The position numbers and the translations under genes were made by a program. DNA of 64,000 nt from WHSW01 sp963749365 (lineage in GTDB: Bacteria > Actinomycetota > Thermoleophilia > Solirubrobacterales > 70-9). The stretch lies in the NCBI GenBank assembly GCA_963749365.1, contig CAVVME010000003.1:682001-746000 (forward strand), read 5' to 3'. Positions 23,633-31,708 of the stretch are shown one piece after another. Below the pieces are notes generated by a model, which saw only the letters and a list, made by a program, of their open reading frames with translations, was not told where the DNA came from and made no database searches. Position 1 is the first letter of the stretch. Each line of letters starts with the position of its first letter.

Positions 23633-24031
23633 CTACTCCGACAGCCCGGCGGCTTCGAGGGCTTCGGCGCGGGTCCCGTACTCGTAGCAGTACACGATCT
23701 TCCCGTTGCGCACTTTCCAGTGCGCATAGTCATGGTCCTCAACCTCGATCCCGCTCCCCCGACCTCGGCCCCACTCGCGGAGGACGGAGAACACATTCTC
23801 CCCGTTCCCCCTCAGTTCCTGGATCTCGAGGCCGTAGGTTTCCTCCTGAAATGTCTCGTGCCAGCGTTCGCGGCGCCTCAGGGCGGCATCCCGACCGAGC
23901 AAGAGGGTTTGGTGCTCCTCCTGGGGATACCACTTGATCGCGGGATCGAGCATGTCGAGCCACGTCTCGACGTCCTTCGCGAAGCCTTCGATGGTTCTGC
24001 GGACGACCGCGAGGTTTTCGTCCTCCGACAT
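23633..24031 (-). CDS. SnoaL-like / NTF2-fold protein 6
   Basis: A 132-residue member with a slightly altered start (MSEDENLAVVRRTIEGFAKD) and the standard end RAEALEAAGLSE. Its middle has many aromatic and charged residues (WYPQEEHQTLLLGRDAALRR, DYAHWKVRNGKIVYCYEYG). It has its own promoter copy. It is placed between smc and ftsY, which suggests insertion into an older operon. Function is unknown. Confidence 0.8.
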   Translation of the reverse strand: MSEDENLAVVRRTIEGFAKDVETWLDMLDPAIKWYPQEEHQTLLLGRDAALRRRERWHETFQEETYGLEIQELRGNGENVFSVLREWGRGRGSGIEVEDHDYAHWKVRNGKIVYCYEYGTRAEALEAAGLSE

Positions 24032-24040
24032 CGCCCGCGC

Positions 24041-24046
24041 AGTATC
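24041..24046 (-). promoter_or_regulatory. SnoaL-cassette promoter, -10 GATACT
   Basis: The minus-strand reading is GATACT, GCGCGGGCG (9 nt), ATG at 24031. The 45 nt ending at this start match those ending at 24522 with about four differences. Confidence 0.6.
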
Positions 24047-24117
24047 TCGCTCTCGCCGTGGCCTAGCTGAGTAGGAGTTCTTAGATGTCCAATACGGACG
24101 CCGTCAGATGCCTAAAG

Positions 24118-24522
24118 CTACTCCGACAGTCCGGCGGCTTCGAGAGCTTGGTCCTTTGTCCAGAAGACTTGACGCCTCGTGATCTTGCTCTCCGCGAACC
24201 AGAGCACCGTCCAGAATCGGAGGTCTACCGGCACCCCGCTTTCCTTGCCGCGGGCTGTGAGAACGGCCTCGGCGAAGACCCGGTCATCGCCCAGGTCCGT
24301 GATTTCCGCGAGTTCGACCTGGAGGTTCTCAAAGACTTCGAGGACCGCCGCCATCCATTCGCGGACCTCCGCTCGCCCGTGGTAGGCGTCTCGAAGTCCG
24401 GGAAGCACGGGGTTTTCCTCCCACACGACATCGGGGCTGAGGAGAGCGATGAAAGCATCGACGTCGCGCCGGTTGAACGCGTCGAGATTGCGCAGGCCCA
24501 GCTCGACATTCTCTTGCGACAT
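24118..24522 (-). CDS. SnoaL-like / NTF2-fold protein 7
   Basis: The 134-residue product reads MSQENVELGLRNLDAFNRRD and VDAFIALLSPDVVWEENPVL, then AYHGRAEVREWMAAVLEVF, a canonical SnoaL helix/strand series, and ends KDQALEAAGLSE. It has its own GATACT promoter and is separated by 86 nt from the next copy, so the two are not an overlapping operon. The specific role is unknown. Confidence 0.82.
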   Translation of the reverse strand: MSQENVELGLRNLDAFNRRDVDAFIALLSPDVVWEENPVLPGLRDAYHGRAEVREWMAAVLEVFENLQVELAEITDLGDDRVFAEAVLTARGKESGVPVDLRFWTVLWFAESKITRRQVFWTKDQALEAAGLSE

Positions 24523-24531
24523 CGCCCGCGG

Positions 24532-24537
24532 AGTATC
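24532..24537 (-). promoter_or_regulatory. SnoaL-cassette promoter, -10 GATACT
   Basis: GATACT, CCGCGGGCG (9 nt), then ATG at 24522. It is the fourth copy of the cassette with identical spacing. Confidence 0.6.
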
Positions 24538-24551
24538 TCGCTCTGGCCGTG

Positions 24552-24597
24552 ACCTGGCTGAGGACCAGGTGTACCCGGTTAGGCCCGCTGAGCGGGC
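24552..24597 (-). terminator. Two hairpins after smc
   Basis: In minus-strand reading, GCCCGC-TCA-GCGGGC (24583-24597) and then ACCTGG-TCCTCAG-CCAGGT (24552-24570) form perfect short stems in the gap between the smc stop and the SnoaL promoter. Neither is followed by a T-run, so termination is only possible. The second partly overlaps the conserved upstream region of the SnoaL cassette. Confidence 0.35.
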
Positions 24598-24642
24598 GCG
24601 AAACGGTGCAGCTCCGAGGTGACCGCTCTGGCGGTGCTCGGC

Positions 24643-27033
24643 CTACGCCGCTTCCGCGGCCTCACCGAACGCCGGTTGCTGCTGATCGAAGCGCCGTGAG
24701 ACGACCTTGGTGATCCCGCCCCTGCCCATCGAGACCCCGTAAAGGACGTCGGCGGCGTCCATGGTCCGCTTCTGGTGGGTGACGATGATGAACTGGGCAC
24801 GGTCGGAGAACCGGCGCACGAGCTGCAGGAAGCGGTCGATGTTCGCGTCGTCGAGGGCCGCTTCGACCTCGTCGAGGATGTAGAAGGGCGAGGGACGAGC
24901 GAGGAAGACGGCGAACACGAAGGCAAGCGCGACGAGCGCCTTCTCCCCGCCGGAGAGCAGGCTCAGCCGCCGGGTCGCCTTGCCGGCGGGGGTCACCTCG
25001 ATCTCGACGCCCTGGGAGGAGAACTCGTCCGCCTCCTCCGCTTCGCGTCCGGGGGCGGACGGGTCTGGCGCTGGACCGGCATCATCGGACTCGGACTCGG
25101 CGCCGCCGAGGACCGGCTCCGGGGCGCGGCTGTCGTCGACGATCCGCAGGCGCCCGCGGCCGCCCGGGAACAGGTGCTCGACCAGCTCCTCGAAGTTGCG
25201 CTGCGTCGCCTCGAACGTCTGCTCGAACGCGGCGCTGATCTTGCGGTCGGTCTCGCGGATCAGCCCCTGCAGCTCGCTGAGCGCGGTCTCGAGGTCGCTG
25301 CGCTGGGTCTCGAGGTCCTCGATGTGGGCGAGAGCCTCCTTGTACTCGCGCTCGGCGAGCGGGTTGACCGGGCCGAGCTGCTCTCGCCGGCGGCCCAAGC
25401 GCTCGAGCTTGAGCTCGATCTCGGCGCGCTGCTGCTGATCGAGAGGCTCCTCGGCGGGCCCGAGCTCGCGCCCGACCAGGCTCGCGATCCGCTCCAGCTC
25501 CGCGGCGGCCTCGCCACGGCGGTCGCGCAGGTGCGCCACCCGCACCTCCGCTTCGGTGACCCGCTCGCCGATCTCGCGCAGGCGAGTCTGAAGCTCGGCC
25601 TCCTCGCGCGAGCAGGCGCGAAGCCGATCCGTGACGTCGTCGGCCCCGGCCTCGCCGAGCGTCCGCCGCTCGAGCGCCGCCGCGCGCTCGCCGGCCGCGT
25701 CGCGAGCATCGGCCGCCGCCTCGCAGAGGGCCTCGAGCGCGGCGAGCAGCGTCGACTGCAGCTCGAGCCGACCGGCGAGCGAGCCCTGGCGGCGGCTGCC
25801 GAGCAGGTCCTCGAGCCGGCGCGCGACCTGGGCCGCGCGGTCGGCGGCGTCGCGCACCTTGGCCAGCTCGGCGGCACGCTCGTGCTCGCCCGCACTGCGG
25901 GCCGAGTCGAGGGCGTTCCCCGCCTCGGCCAGTGCCGCGTCGATCCTCTCGATCCCGGTCTCGACCGGGTCGTCGGCCGATTGGCCACCGCCCGCACCGG
26001 CGAGCTCGCCGGCCAGCGATCCGAGCGCCGCGCGCCGTCGTTCGACCGCCCGCGCGAGCTCGCCGCGGCGGCTCGCCAGCGCCTCGGCCCGCACGCTGAG
26101 GCGCTCGTGCGCGGCCCTGACGGCCGTCAGCCGTCCCCAGGCCTCGGTGCGCTCGCGATCGCGCTCGGCCAGCTGCTCCTCGATCGCGGCGCGTCGCTCC
26201 ATCACCTCGGCGAGCTCCGCGTCGACACCGGCGCGTTGCTCGCGTGCGGCCGCGGAGCGCCGCTCGGCCTCCGCCAGGTCGGTCTCCTGCCCGAGCAGCT
26301 CGGCCGCGAGCAGGCGGGCGCGAAGCTCCGCCGCCTCACGCTCGAGCCGGGCGTGGATGTCGGCGGCCTGGGCCTGGCGCTTCAGCGGTCGCAGGCGGGT
26401 GCGAGCCTCGCGCTCGACGTCGAGCGCCCGATCAAGGTTGTCCTGGGTTCGCTCGAGCTTCAGCTGGGCGCGGCGGCGGCGCTTGCGGTGCTTGCCGAGC
26501 CCGGCAGCCTCCTCGACCAGCAGCCGCCGGTCGCGCGGGGCCGAGAGGACGATCTCCTCGACCCGCCCCTGGCTGATCACCGAGTGCATCTCGCGGCCCA
26601 GGTTCGCGTCGGCCAGCGTCTCGATCACGTCAGCGAGCCGGGCGCGGGCGCCGTTGATCCGGTAGCTGCCCTCGCCCCCACGCTCGAGCCGGCGGCTGAT
26701 CGAAACGGAAGAAAAGCCGGCCACCTCCTCCGCTTCGCGTCCGGGGGTGTCGGGGTTGACCGAGGCATCGCCATCGGCCTCGAGCACCACTTCTACCTCG
26801 GCGTGGCGGCTGGGGCCGGTGCCGTCGCCGCCGGCGTAGATCATGTCCTGCATCGTCTGCCCGCGGACGCTGAGCGGGCTTTGCTCGCCCAGCGCCCAGA
26901 GGACCGCGTCGGTGACGTTGGACTTGCCGCAGCCGTTCGGCCCCACGATCACGCTGACGCCGGGCGAGAAGACGAGCTTGGTGCGCTCGGGGAAGGACTT
27001 GAAGCCCTTGATCGTGATCGAGCTCAGATGCAT
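24643..27033 (-). CDS. smc: Short SMC-type chromosome-segregation ATPase
   Basis: Head-domain motifs are complete: Walker A IVGPNGCGKSN (31-38), the Q-loop region VRGQTMQDMIYAGGDGTGPS, signature LLSGGEKALVALAFVFA (about 688), Walker B YILDEVEAALDDANIDR, and a D-loop. Between them lie two Ala/Arg/Glu-rich coiled-coil arms. The protein has 796 residues against about 1,150-1,200 for typical SMC, and no hinge-like globular segment can be recognised between the arms. Two PGREAEE repeats are inserted in frame, near residues 95-105 and 658-669, both in loops of the head. It follows rnc by 99 nt. Confidence 0.9.
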   Translation of the reverse strand: MHLSSITIKGFKSFPERTKLVFSPGVSVIVGPNGCGKSNVTDAVLWALGEQSPLSVRGQTMQDMIYAGGDGTGPSRHAEVEVVLEADGDASVNPDTPGREAEEVAGFSSVSISRRLERGGEGSYRINGARARLADVIETLADANLGREMHSVISQGRVEEIVLSAPRDRRLLVEEAAGLGKHRKRRRRAQLKLERTQDNLDRALDVEREARTRLRPLKRQAQAADIHARLEREAAELRARLLAAELLGQETDLAEAERRSAAAREQRAGVDAELAEVMERRAAIEEQLAERDRERTEAWGRLTAVRAAHERLSVRAEALASRRGELARAVERRRAALGSLAGELAGAGGGQSADDPVETGIERIDAALAEAGNALDSARSAGEHERAAELAKVRDAADRAAQVARRLEDLLGSRRQGSLAGRLELQSTLLAALEALCEAAADARDAAGERAAALERRTLGEAGADDVTDRLRACSREEAELQTRLREIGERVTEAEVRVAHLRDRRGEAAAELERIASLVGRELGPAEEPLDQQQRAEIELKLERLGRRREQLGPVNPLAEREYKEALAHIEDLETQRSDLETALSELQGLIRETDRKISAAFEQTFEATQRNFEELVEHLFPGGRGRLRIVDDSRAPEPVLGGAESESDDAGPAPDPSAPGREAEEADEFSSQGVEIEVTPAGKATRRLSLLSGGEKALVALAFVFAVFLARPSPFYILDEVEAALDDANIDRFLQLVRRFSDRAQFIIVTHQKRTMDAADVLYGVSMGRGGITKVVSRRFDQQQPAFGEAAEAA
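25027..25060 (-). repeat. In-gene hairpin repeat, copy 1 (SMC C-terminal head)
   Basis: Minus strand: 7-bp arms GTCCGCC and GGCGGAC bracket a core CCGGACGCGAAGCGGAGG, whose centre CGC-GAA-GCG is itself a tiny hairpin. It encodes SAPGREAEEADE in the smc frame. The 24-nt core is identical in copies 1, 2 and 4. Confidence 0.75.
26719..26752 (-). repeat. In-gene hairpin repeat, copy 2 (SMC N-terminal head)
   Basis: Same core as copy 1, flanked by CACC and GGTG arms instead of CGCC and GGCG, which is a compensating change in the stem. It encodes DTPGREAEEVAG between two head strands. Confidence 0.75.
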
Positions 27034-27132
27034 CTTCTGGGGCGTTCGCCCTTCGGCGCGGCGTCCCTCCCGGCGCTCAGGCTGGGGATAGCCTCGCGCG
27101 CGCCTCGGACGTGATTCCCGCGCGGCTTCGTG

Positions 27133-27861
27133 CTAGCCGAGGCCTCCCAGCGCCTGCTCCGCCGCCGCCTGCTCAGCCGCCTTTTTTGAACGTCCCGAGC
27201 CGCGGCCGACGAGCTCGCCGTTGACGCTCGCCGCGACCTCGAACACGCGGTCGTGGGGCGGGCCGGACTCACCGGTGACGTCGTAGCGGACCCGGGCTCC
27301 CCGACGGGCGAGGCGCTCCTGCAACGCCGACTTGAAGTCGAGCAAGCGCTCGGTCGCGAGCTCGAGCTGGGAGGTGAACGCCGCCACCGTCGCCCGGGCT
27401 GTGGGTTCGAAGCCGTGGTGCAGATAGCAGGCCCCGATCACGGCCTCGCAGACCGAGGCCAGGGCACGCTCGGACTCGAGCAGCGCCGAGACGTCGATCC
27501 CCCCCTCGAGCGGCTCGGGCGCGCTCTCGCGCAGCAGCTCGGGCACGCCGAGCGCCACCGCGACCTCCGCGCAGGCGCGGCCGCTGACCGTTTGGCCGTG
27601 CATCTTGGTCAGCCGCCCGATCTCGGCCCGAGAGTGGCGGCGGAACAGGTGCTCGGCGATCGCGAGCCCGAGCACGCTGTCACCGAGGAAGGCGAGCCGC
27701 CCGTAGGAGTCGGCCCGGTGCTTGACCCATGAGGAGTGAGTCAGCGCTGCCGTGACCAGCGCCGGTGGCAGCTCGTCGAGCAGGGTCCGGAGCGCGTCCG
27801 GTCCGGGATCGGCGTGGCGCTCCCTGGCGCCCCTCGTGAGCCTGCGGATCCCGCGGGCCAT
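27133..27861 (-). CDS. rnc: Ribonuclease III
   Basis: RNase III cleaves double-stranded RNA in rRNA and mRNA processing. The 242-residue protein shows LTHSSWVKH, the catalytic box YGRLAFLGDSVLGLAIAEHL (about 53-72), SVCEAVIGACYLHHGFEPT, and a C-terminal dsRNA-binding domain (LDFKSALQERLARRG to GSGRSKKAAEQAAAEQAL). ATG 27861 lies 5 nt after the acpP stop. It belongs to the rpmF-plsX-acpP-rnc-smc series. Confidence 0.93.
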   Translation of the reverse strand: MARGIRRLTRGARERHADPGPDALRTLLDELPPALVTAALTHSSWVKHRADSYGRLAFLGDSVLGLAIAEHLFRRHSRAEIGRLTKMHGQTVSGRACAEVAVALGVPELLRESAPEPLEGGIDVSALLESERALASVCEAVIGACYLHHGFEPTARATVAAFTSQLELATERLLDFKSALQERLARRGARVRYDVTGESGPPHDRVFEVAASVNGELVGRGSGRSKKAAEQAAAEQALGGLG

Positions 27862-27866
27862 CGCCT

Positions 27867-28118
27867 CTACGCGGGCAGGTGGCCGAGCACGAAGTCGACC
27901 GCGTCCCCGACGGTCTCGATCCGGGCCGCCTCTTCCTCGGGCATCTTGATCCCGTAGGAGTCCTCGAGCTCCATCACCAGCTCGTAGAGATCGAGCGAAT
28001 CGGCGTCGAGATCGTCGCGGAAGCGGGTCGAGTCGGAAATCGAGCCGGCGTCGACGTCGAGCTCGGCGGCGAGGTGCTCGCGGACCTTGTCGATCACCTC
28101 GTCGCGGCTCAGGCTCAT
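27867..28118 (-). CDS. acpP: Acyl carrier protein
   Basis: An 83-residue ACP with the phosphopantetheine attachment motif DADSLDLYELVMELEDSYG (Ser about 40). It carries growing acyl chains on a 4'-phosphopantetheine arm. It lies between plsX and rnc, and its ATG overlaps the plsX stop by 4 nt. Confidence 0.94.
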   Translation of the reverse strand: MSLSRDEVIDKVREHLAAELDVDAGSISDSTRFRDDLDADSLDLYELVMELEDSYGIKMPEEEAARIETVGDAVDFVLGHLPA

Positions 28119-29143
28119 CGTCGCTCCTTCCTATCACGCATCGCCGCCCGGGTCGCGCCCGATCGCTCGAGCAGCTCGGTCGTGCGCTCGACCGCACGTT
28201 GCTCGACGGCCCGGGCCGCGAGCCGGACCGCGTTGGCGATCCCGTCCGGCCCGGAGCTGCCGTGGCCAACGATCGCGACCCCGCGGAGGCCGAGCAGGAT
28301 CGCGCCCCCCGTCGTGTCCGGGTCCATGCGCCGGCGGACGTCGCCGAGCGCCGGCCGCAGCAGCAGCCCGCCGAGGGCCGAGATCGGGTTCGAGCGCGCC
28401 GCGTCGCCGACCGCGCCGGCGACCGTCCTCGCGGTGCCCTCGATCGTCTTCAGCGCCACGTTGCCGGTGAAGCCATCGGTGACGATCACGTCCGCGCTGT
28501 CGGCCAGCAGGTCGCGACCCTCCACGTTGCCGGCGAACTCGATCCCCTCGGCGGCCGCGAGCTCGGCGTGGGCGGCGACGACCACGCTCGATCCCTTCTT
28601 CGACTCCTCGCCGACCGAGAGCAGCCCGACCCGGGGACGCTCGACGCCGAGGACCGCGCGGCTGAAGGCGGAGCCGAGGTAGGCGAACTGGACCAGGTCG
28701 CTGGCCCTGAAGTCGGAGTTGGCACCAACGTCGAGCAGCACGCTCGGTGGCGCCTCGCGCCCGGGCACGGCGAGCTGCACGGCGAGCGCCGGCCGGCGCA
28801 GGCCGTGCAGGCGACGGAGCGCGAACAGCGCCGCGGTCATTGTCGCCCCGGTCGGGCCGGCGCTGGCGATCGCATCCGAGCGGCCCTCGGCGACGTCGGC
28901 GGCGGCGCGCACGACCGACGCCTGCGGCGTCCCGCGCACAGCCGTGACCGGGTCGTCGTCGTTGGTGATCTCGCCGGGGGCGGCGATCAGCTCGACGCCC
29001 TCCACGCGCTCGAGGTCGCCGAGCCGGTCGGGATCCCCGAACACGCGCAGGCTGATCCCGTCAGCGGCCGCCATCCGGGCCCCGGCGACGATCGTCTCCG
29101 GCCCCCGGTCGACCCCGCGACCGTCGAGGGCGATGGTCGTCAC
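28115..29143 (-). CDS. plsX: Phosphate acyltransferase PlsX
   Basis: PlsX converts acyl-ACP to acyl-phosphate for phospholipid synthesis. The 342-residue product shows IALDGRGVDRGPETIVAGA, NDDDPVTAVRGTPQASVVRA, ASAGPTGATMTAALFALRRL, LLDVGANSDFRASDLVQFAYLG, and VTDGFTGNVALKTIEG. The GTG at 29143 is chosen since it overlaps the rpmF stop (GTGA) and begins at the conserved first strand. A stretch VPGREAPPSV resembles the PGREAEE repeat peptide but lacks its DNA core. Confidence 0.93.
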   Translation of the reverse strand: MTTIALDGRGVDRGPETIVAGARMAAADGISLRVFGDPDRLGDLERVEGVELIAAPGEITNDDDPVTAVRGTPQASVVRAAADVAEGRSDAIASAGPTGATMTAALFALRRLHGLRRPALAVQLAVPGREAPPSVLLDVGANSDFRASDLVQFAYLGSAFSRAVLGVERPRVGLLSVGEESKKGSSVVVAAHAELAAAEGIEFAGNVEGRDLLADSADVIVTDGFTGNVALKTIEGTARTVAGAVGDAARSNPISALGGLLLRPALGDVRRRMDPDTTGGAILLGLRGVAIVGHGSSGPDGIANAVRLAARAVEQRAVERTTELLERSGATRAAMRDRKERR

Positions 29144-29349
29144 TCGGTGCTGTCGCCGAGCTCGCCGTCGCCGATCTCGTGCGTGATCACCTCGCGTCCG
29201 GCGTAGGTGCCGCAGACCGGGCAGACGCGATGCGGCAGCCGCGGGCTGTGGCAGCGCGGGCACTCGTTCAGGCGCGGCTTTCGGGCCCGGTGGGTGGCCC
29301 GCCGCTTGTCGCGGCGTTGCGCCGAGGTTCGCTTCTTCGGGACGGCCAT
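29140..29349 (-). CDS. rpmF: 50S ribosomal protein L32
   Basis: The 69-residue product begins MAVPKKRTSAQRRDKRRATH and has two CxxC pairs (ECPRCHSP and VCPVCGTY) forming a zinc site. An acidic tail GDGELGDSTE follows. The start at 29349 is preceded by TACCAT at 9 nt, suggesting a leaderless internal promoter. It overlaps plsX by 4 nt. Confidence 0.95.
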   Translation of the reverse strand: MAVPKKRTSAQRRDKRRATHRARKPRLNECPRCHSPRLPHRVCPVCGTYAGREVITHEIGDGELGDSTE

Positions 29350-29358
29350 CGGCGCGCA

Positions 29359-29364
29359 ATGGTA
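29359..29364 (-). promoter_or_regulatory. Candidate -10 (TACCAT) for rpmF
   Basis: TACCAT followed by 9 nt and the rpmF ATG. The same hexamer lies 10 nt before the rpmB ATG at 39438, so two ribosomal-protein genes share this arrangement. Confidence 0.45.
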
Positions 29365-29371
29365 GCGAGGG

Positions 29372-29893
29372 TCAGTCGGACTGAAGCTCACGCAGCTTCG
29401 CCCATCTCGGGTCCGGTTCGGCGGGGTGCTCGTGAGCGCCGGAGGCGACGTCGTTGAGGCTTTCACCGCAGACCGGACAGAGGCCGGCGCAATCGGCCCG
29501 GCAGAGCACCTGCGAGGGCAGCGCCAGGGCGAGGGCATCGTGGGCCCAGGCCGAGAGGTCCAGGACCCCTTCGGCGACGTAGGGGCTGCGCAGCTCGGGA
29601 TCGTCCGAAGCCGGCTGATCGATCTCGCGCGCGTCGACCTCGATCTCGATCCGGGCCGGCCCGAGGCAGCGCATGCAGGGTCCGTCAAGCGGTCCCGCGA
29701 AGCGCAGGCGAAGCGCGAACCCGGCCAGCGTACGGGAGACCTCGAGCCTGCCGTCGACGGCTCCGCCCTCGAACGTGTACTCGCCGCCGCCGTAGCGCAG
29801 CGTCCCCGGGGTGACCGCGAGCTCGATCCTCGAGCCCTGACCGGGGCTGAGGCGGAGCCGGTCGAGGTCGATCGTGTGGTGTTCCGCCGTCAT
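29372..29893 (-). CDS. DUF177 / YceD-family protein
   Basis: The 173-residue protein has the DUF177 C-terminal cysteine pattern CRADCAGLCPVCGESLN (about 131-147) and an earlier CMRC pair (about 73-76), likely zinc ligands. In plants and bacteria this family is linked to 23S rRNA/large-subunit maturation, and it almost always precedes rpmF, as here. GGGGAAGG lies close upstream of ATG 29893. Confidence 0.9.
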   Translation of the reverse strand: MTAEHHTIDLDRLRLSPGQGSRIELAVTPGTLRYGGGEYTFEGGAVDGRLEVSRTLAGFALRLRFAGPLDGPCMRCLGPARIEIEVDAREIDQPASDDPELRSPYVAEGVLDLSAWAHDALALALPSQVLCRADCAGLCPVCGESLNDVASGAHEHPAEPDPRWAKLRELQSD

Positions 29894-29998
29894 ACCTTCC
29901 CCGCGCCCAAGATAGCGAGGAGCCGATCACGCGCTCGGAGGGCGCTCCTCGATCGCCATAGGATCGCCGCGCAGACGATCGATACCGAGGAGGAAGCG

Positions 29999-30805
29999 AT
30001 GCCGAAGGTCCTGTACGAGAAGCGCGACCGGATCGCCTGGGTGACGATCAACCGCCCCGAGGCACGCAACGCCGTCGACCCGGAGGTGCATCGGACGATG
30101 ATCGAGACCTGGGCCGAGTTCGCGAGCGACGACTCGGTCGACGTCGCGATCCTGACCGGGGCCGGCGAGGCCTTCTGCGCCGGCGCCGACCTGAAGACCT
30201 ACATCCCGCCGATCATGGAGCGAGCGCGACCGCATGACATCCGCGAGATCGTCGAGCTCGGGCTCAACGGGCTGACCCGCGGCATGCACCGGATCGGAAA
30301 GCCGATCGTCGCCGCGGTCAACGGATGGGCGCTTGCCGGCGGGCTGGAGACCGCGCTCGCCTGCGACATCAGGATCGCTTCGGAGCGGGCGATGTTTGGC
30401 TCCTTCGAGGCCCGCCGCGGCTTCCACCACGGCGACGGCGGGATCGTGCGGCTGGTCAACGCGTGCGGGGTCGGGGTCGCCTCGCACATGCTGCTCACCG
30501 CCGAGCCCGTCGGCGCGCGCCAGGCGCTCGAGTGGGGCCTGGTGACGAAGGTCGTCCCCCACGACGAGCTCGCCTCCGAGGCGGAGACGGTCGCCCGCCA
30601 GATCCTGCGCAACTCCCAGCGCGCCGTGCGCTCGGCCAAGCAGACGATCCTCGACGTGATCGGCCAGCCGCTCGACTTCCAGCTCCGAACCGAGGCCTGG
30701 AACGCCTACACCTGCGCCGACCCCGAGGAGACGGGGGCGCGGCTGGGCGACTTCTACGACAAGGCCGACGCCGGGCGCGCCGGCGAGCATGAGACAGGAC
30801 TCTGA
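29999..30805 (+). CDS. Enoyl-CoA hydratase/isomerase family protein
   Basis: A 268-residue crotonase-fold protein. The oxyanion-hole segments are present: AFCAGADLKTYI (about 57-68) and NGWALAGGLETALACDIRIAS (about 103-123). The position of the first catalytic Glu of canonical hydratases is GFHHGDGGIVRL, so the reaction (hydratase, isomerase or other) is uncertain. ATG 29999 has a strong GAGGAGG 5 nt upstream. The gene stands alone on the plus strand, divergent from the DUF177 gene. Confidence 0.88.
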   Translation: MPKVLYEKRDRIAWVTINRPEARNAVDPEVHRTMIETWAEFASDDSVDVAILTGAGEAFCAGADLKTYIPPIMERARPHDIREIVELGLNGLTRGMHRIGKPIVAAVNGWALAGGLETALACDIRIASERAMFGSFEARRGFHHGDGGIVRLVNACGVGVASHMLLTAEPVGARQALEWGLVTKVVPHDELASEAETVARQILRNSQRAVRSAKQTILDVIGQPLDFQLRTEAWNAYTCADPEETGARLGDFYDKADAGRAGEHETGL

Positions 30806-30884
30806 GTGCGGCGGAGCGAGCCGGACGCCCCCGGCGCTCGGCGACAGCGCGTCACGCGAGCACCCGGCCGCTCGGCGACCGGTT

Positions 30885-31532
30885 TCATGTCGCCGCCCTG
30901 TACTTGAGATGGGTGACGCCGGGCGCCCCGACGCCCCGGACCTGCTCGAGCTGCACCTCCGCGTCCCCGAGGTTGTCGAAGAGAGGAGCGCCGTCACCGA
31001 GCACCACCGGAACGACGTGGAGCTCAAGTTCGTCCAGCAGTCCCGCTGCCAGGTACTGCCGAGCGACGTCGGCGCCGCCCCAAAGTTTGACGTCCTTGCC
31101 GCCGGCGGCCTCCCTTGCCTGTTCGAGCGCGGACTCGATTCCGTCGGTGACGAAGTGGAACGTGGTCCCTCCCTCCATCTCAACGGGATCACGCGGGTGA
31201 TGGGTGAGAATGAACACGGAGTGGTGGTAGGGAGGGTCGTCGCCCCACCAGCCCGTCCACTGCTCGTCGCCCCAGGCACCACCGCCGATCGGCCCGAACA
31301 TGTTTCGGCCCATCATGCTGGCCCCGACGTTCTGGGCCGATTCCTCGAATATCCGTGTGCTCTCGTTCACCTCGCCGCCCTGCTTGTCGTGGGACTGGCG
31401 CCAGGCGGCCAGCGGAACCACCCAGTCGTGAAGCCGCTCGCCGCCCTCGCCGAGGGGGTTCTCCTCGCTCTGGTTCGGGCCGGCGACGAAACCGTCCACG
31501 GAGATCGAGATATGACACCTAAGTTTGCTCAT
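30885..31532 (-). CDS. RibD C-terminal / dihydrofolate-reductase-like protein
   Basis: This 215-residue protein begins MSKLRCHISISVDGFVAGPN and contains GASMMGRNMFGPIGGG, TFHFVTDGIESALEQAREAAGG, VKLWGGADVARQYLAAGLLDE and LELHVVPVVLGDGAPLFDNL. These are the strand and NADPH-loop signatures of the YwjB/YyaP-type DHFR-like family. The physiological substrate is not known. It has a GAGGAGG ribosome-binding site. The neighbouring 31533-31708 stretch holds no recognisable gene. Confidence 0.85.
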   Translation of the reverse strand: MSKLRCHISISVDGFVAGPNQSEENPLGEGGERLHDWVVPLAAWRQSHDKQGGEVNESTRIFEESAQNVGASMMGRNMFGPIGGGAWGDEQWTGWWGDDPPYHHSVFILTHHPRDPVEMEGGTTFHFVTDGIESALEQAREAAGGKDVKLWGGADVARQYLAAGLLDELELHVVPVVLGDGAPLFDNLGDAEVQLEQVRGVGAPGVTHLKYRAAT

Positions 31533-31708
31533 CGCGCCTCCTCAGCAGGCGGCCGCTGGGGCCGCGGGCTCTCAATGCCTATGACCGGTCCACGCCGGGA
31601 AACTAATCACGCGGCATTGCGTTTGTGGACGCAGGGTCGCCGACGGCCCGGCTACCGACAAGCGCCTCAACGATTGGCGCGACAAGGGAAGTCTGGAGGT
31701 GGCCGGGT

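Noticed and set aside
28745..28780. A possible fifth PGREAEE copy in plsX (peptide VPGREAPPSV)
   Set aside because: The DNA differs at several core positions and lacks the GGAGGAGG half, and no stem is formed. Similarity is probably chance.
31533..31708. Possible small gene or integrase remnant beside the DHFR-like gene
   Set aside because: Short frames exist in several readings but none has a start, a ribosome-binding site and a recognisable pattern together.
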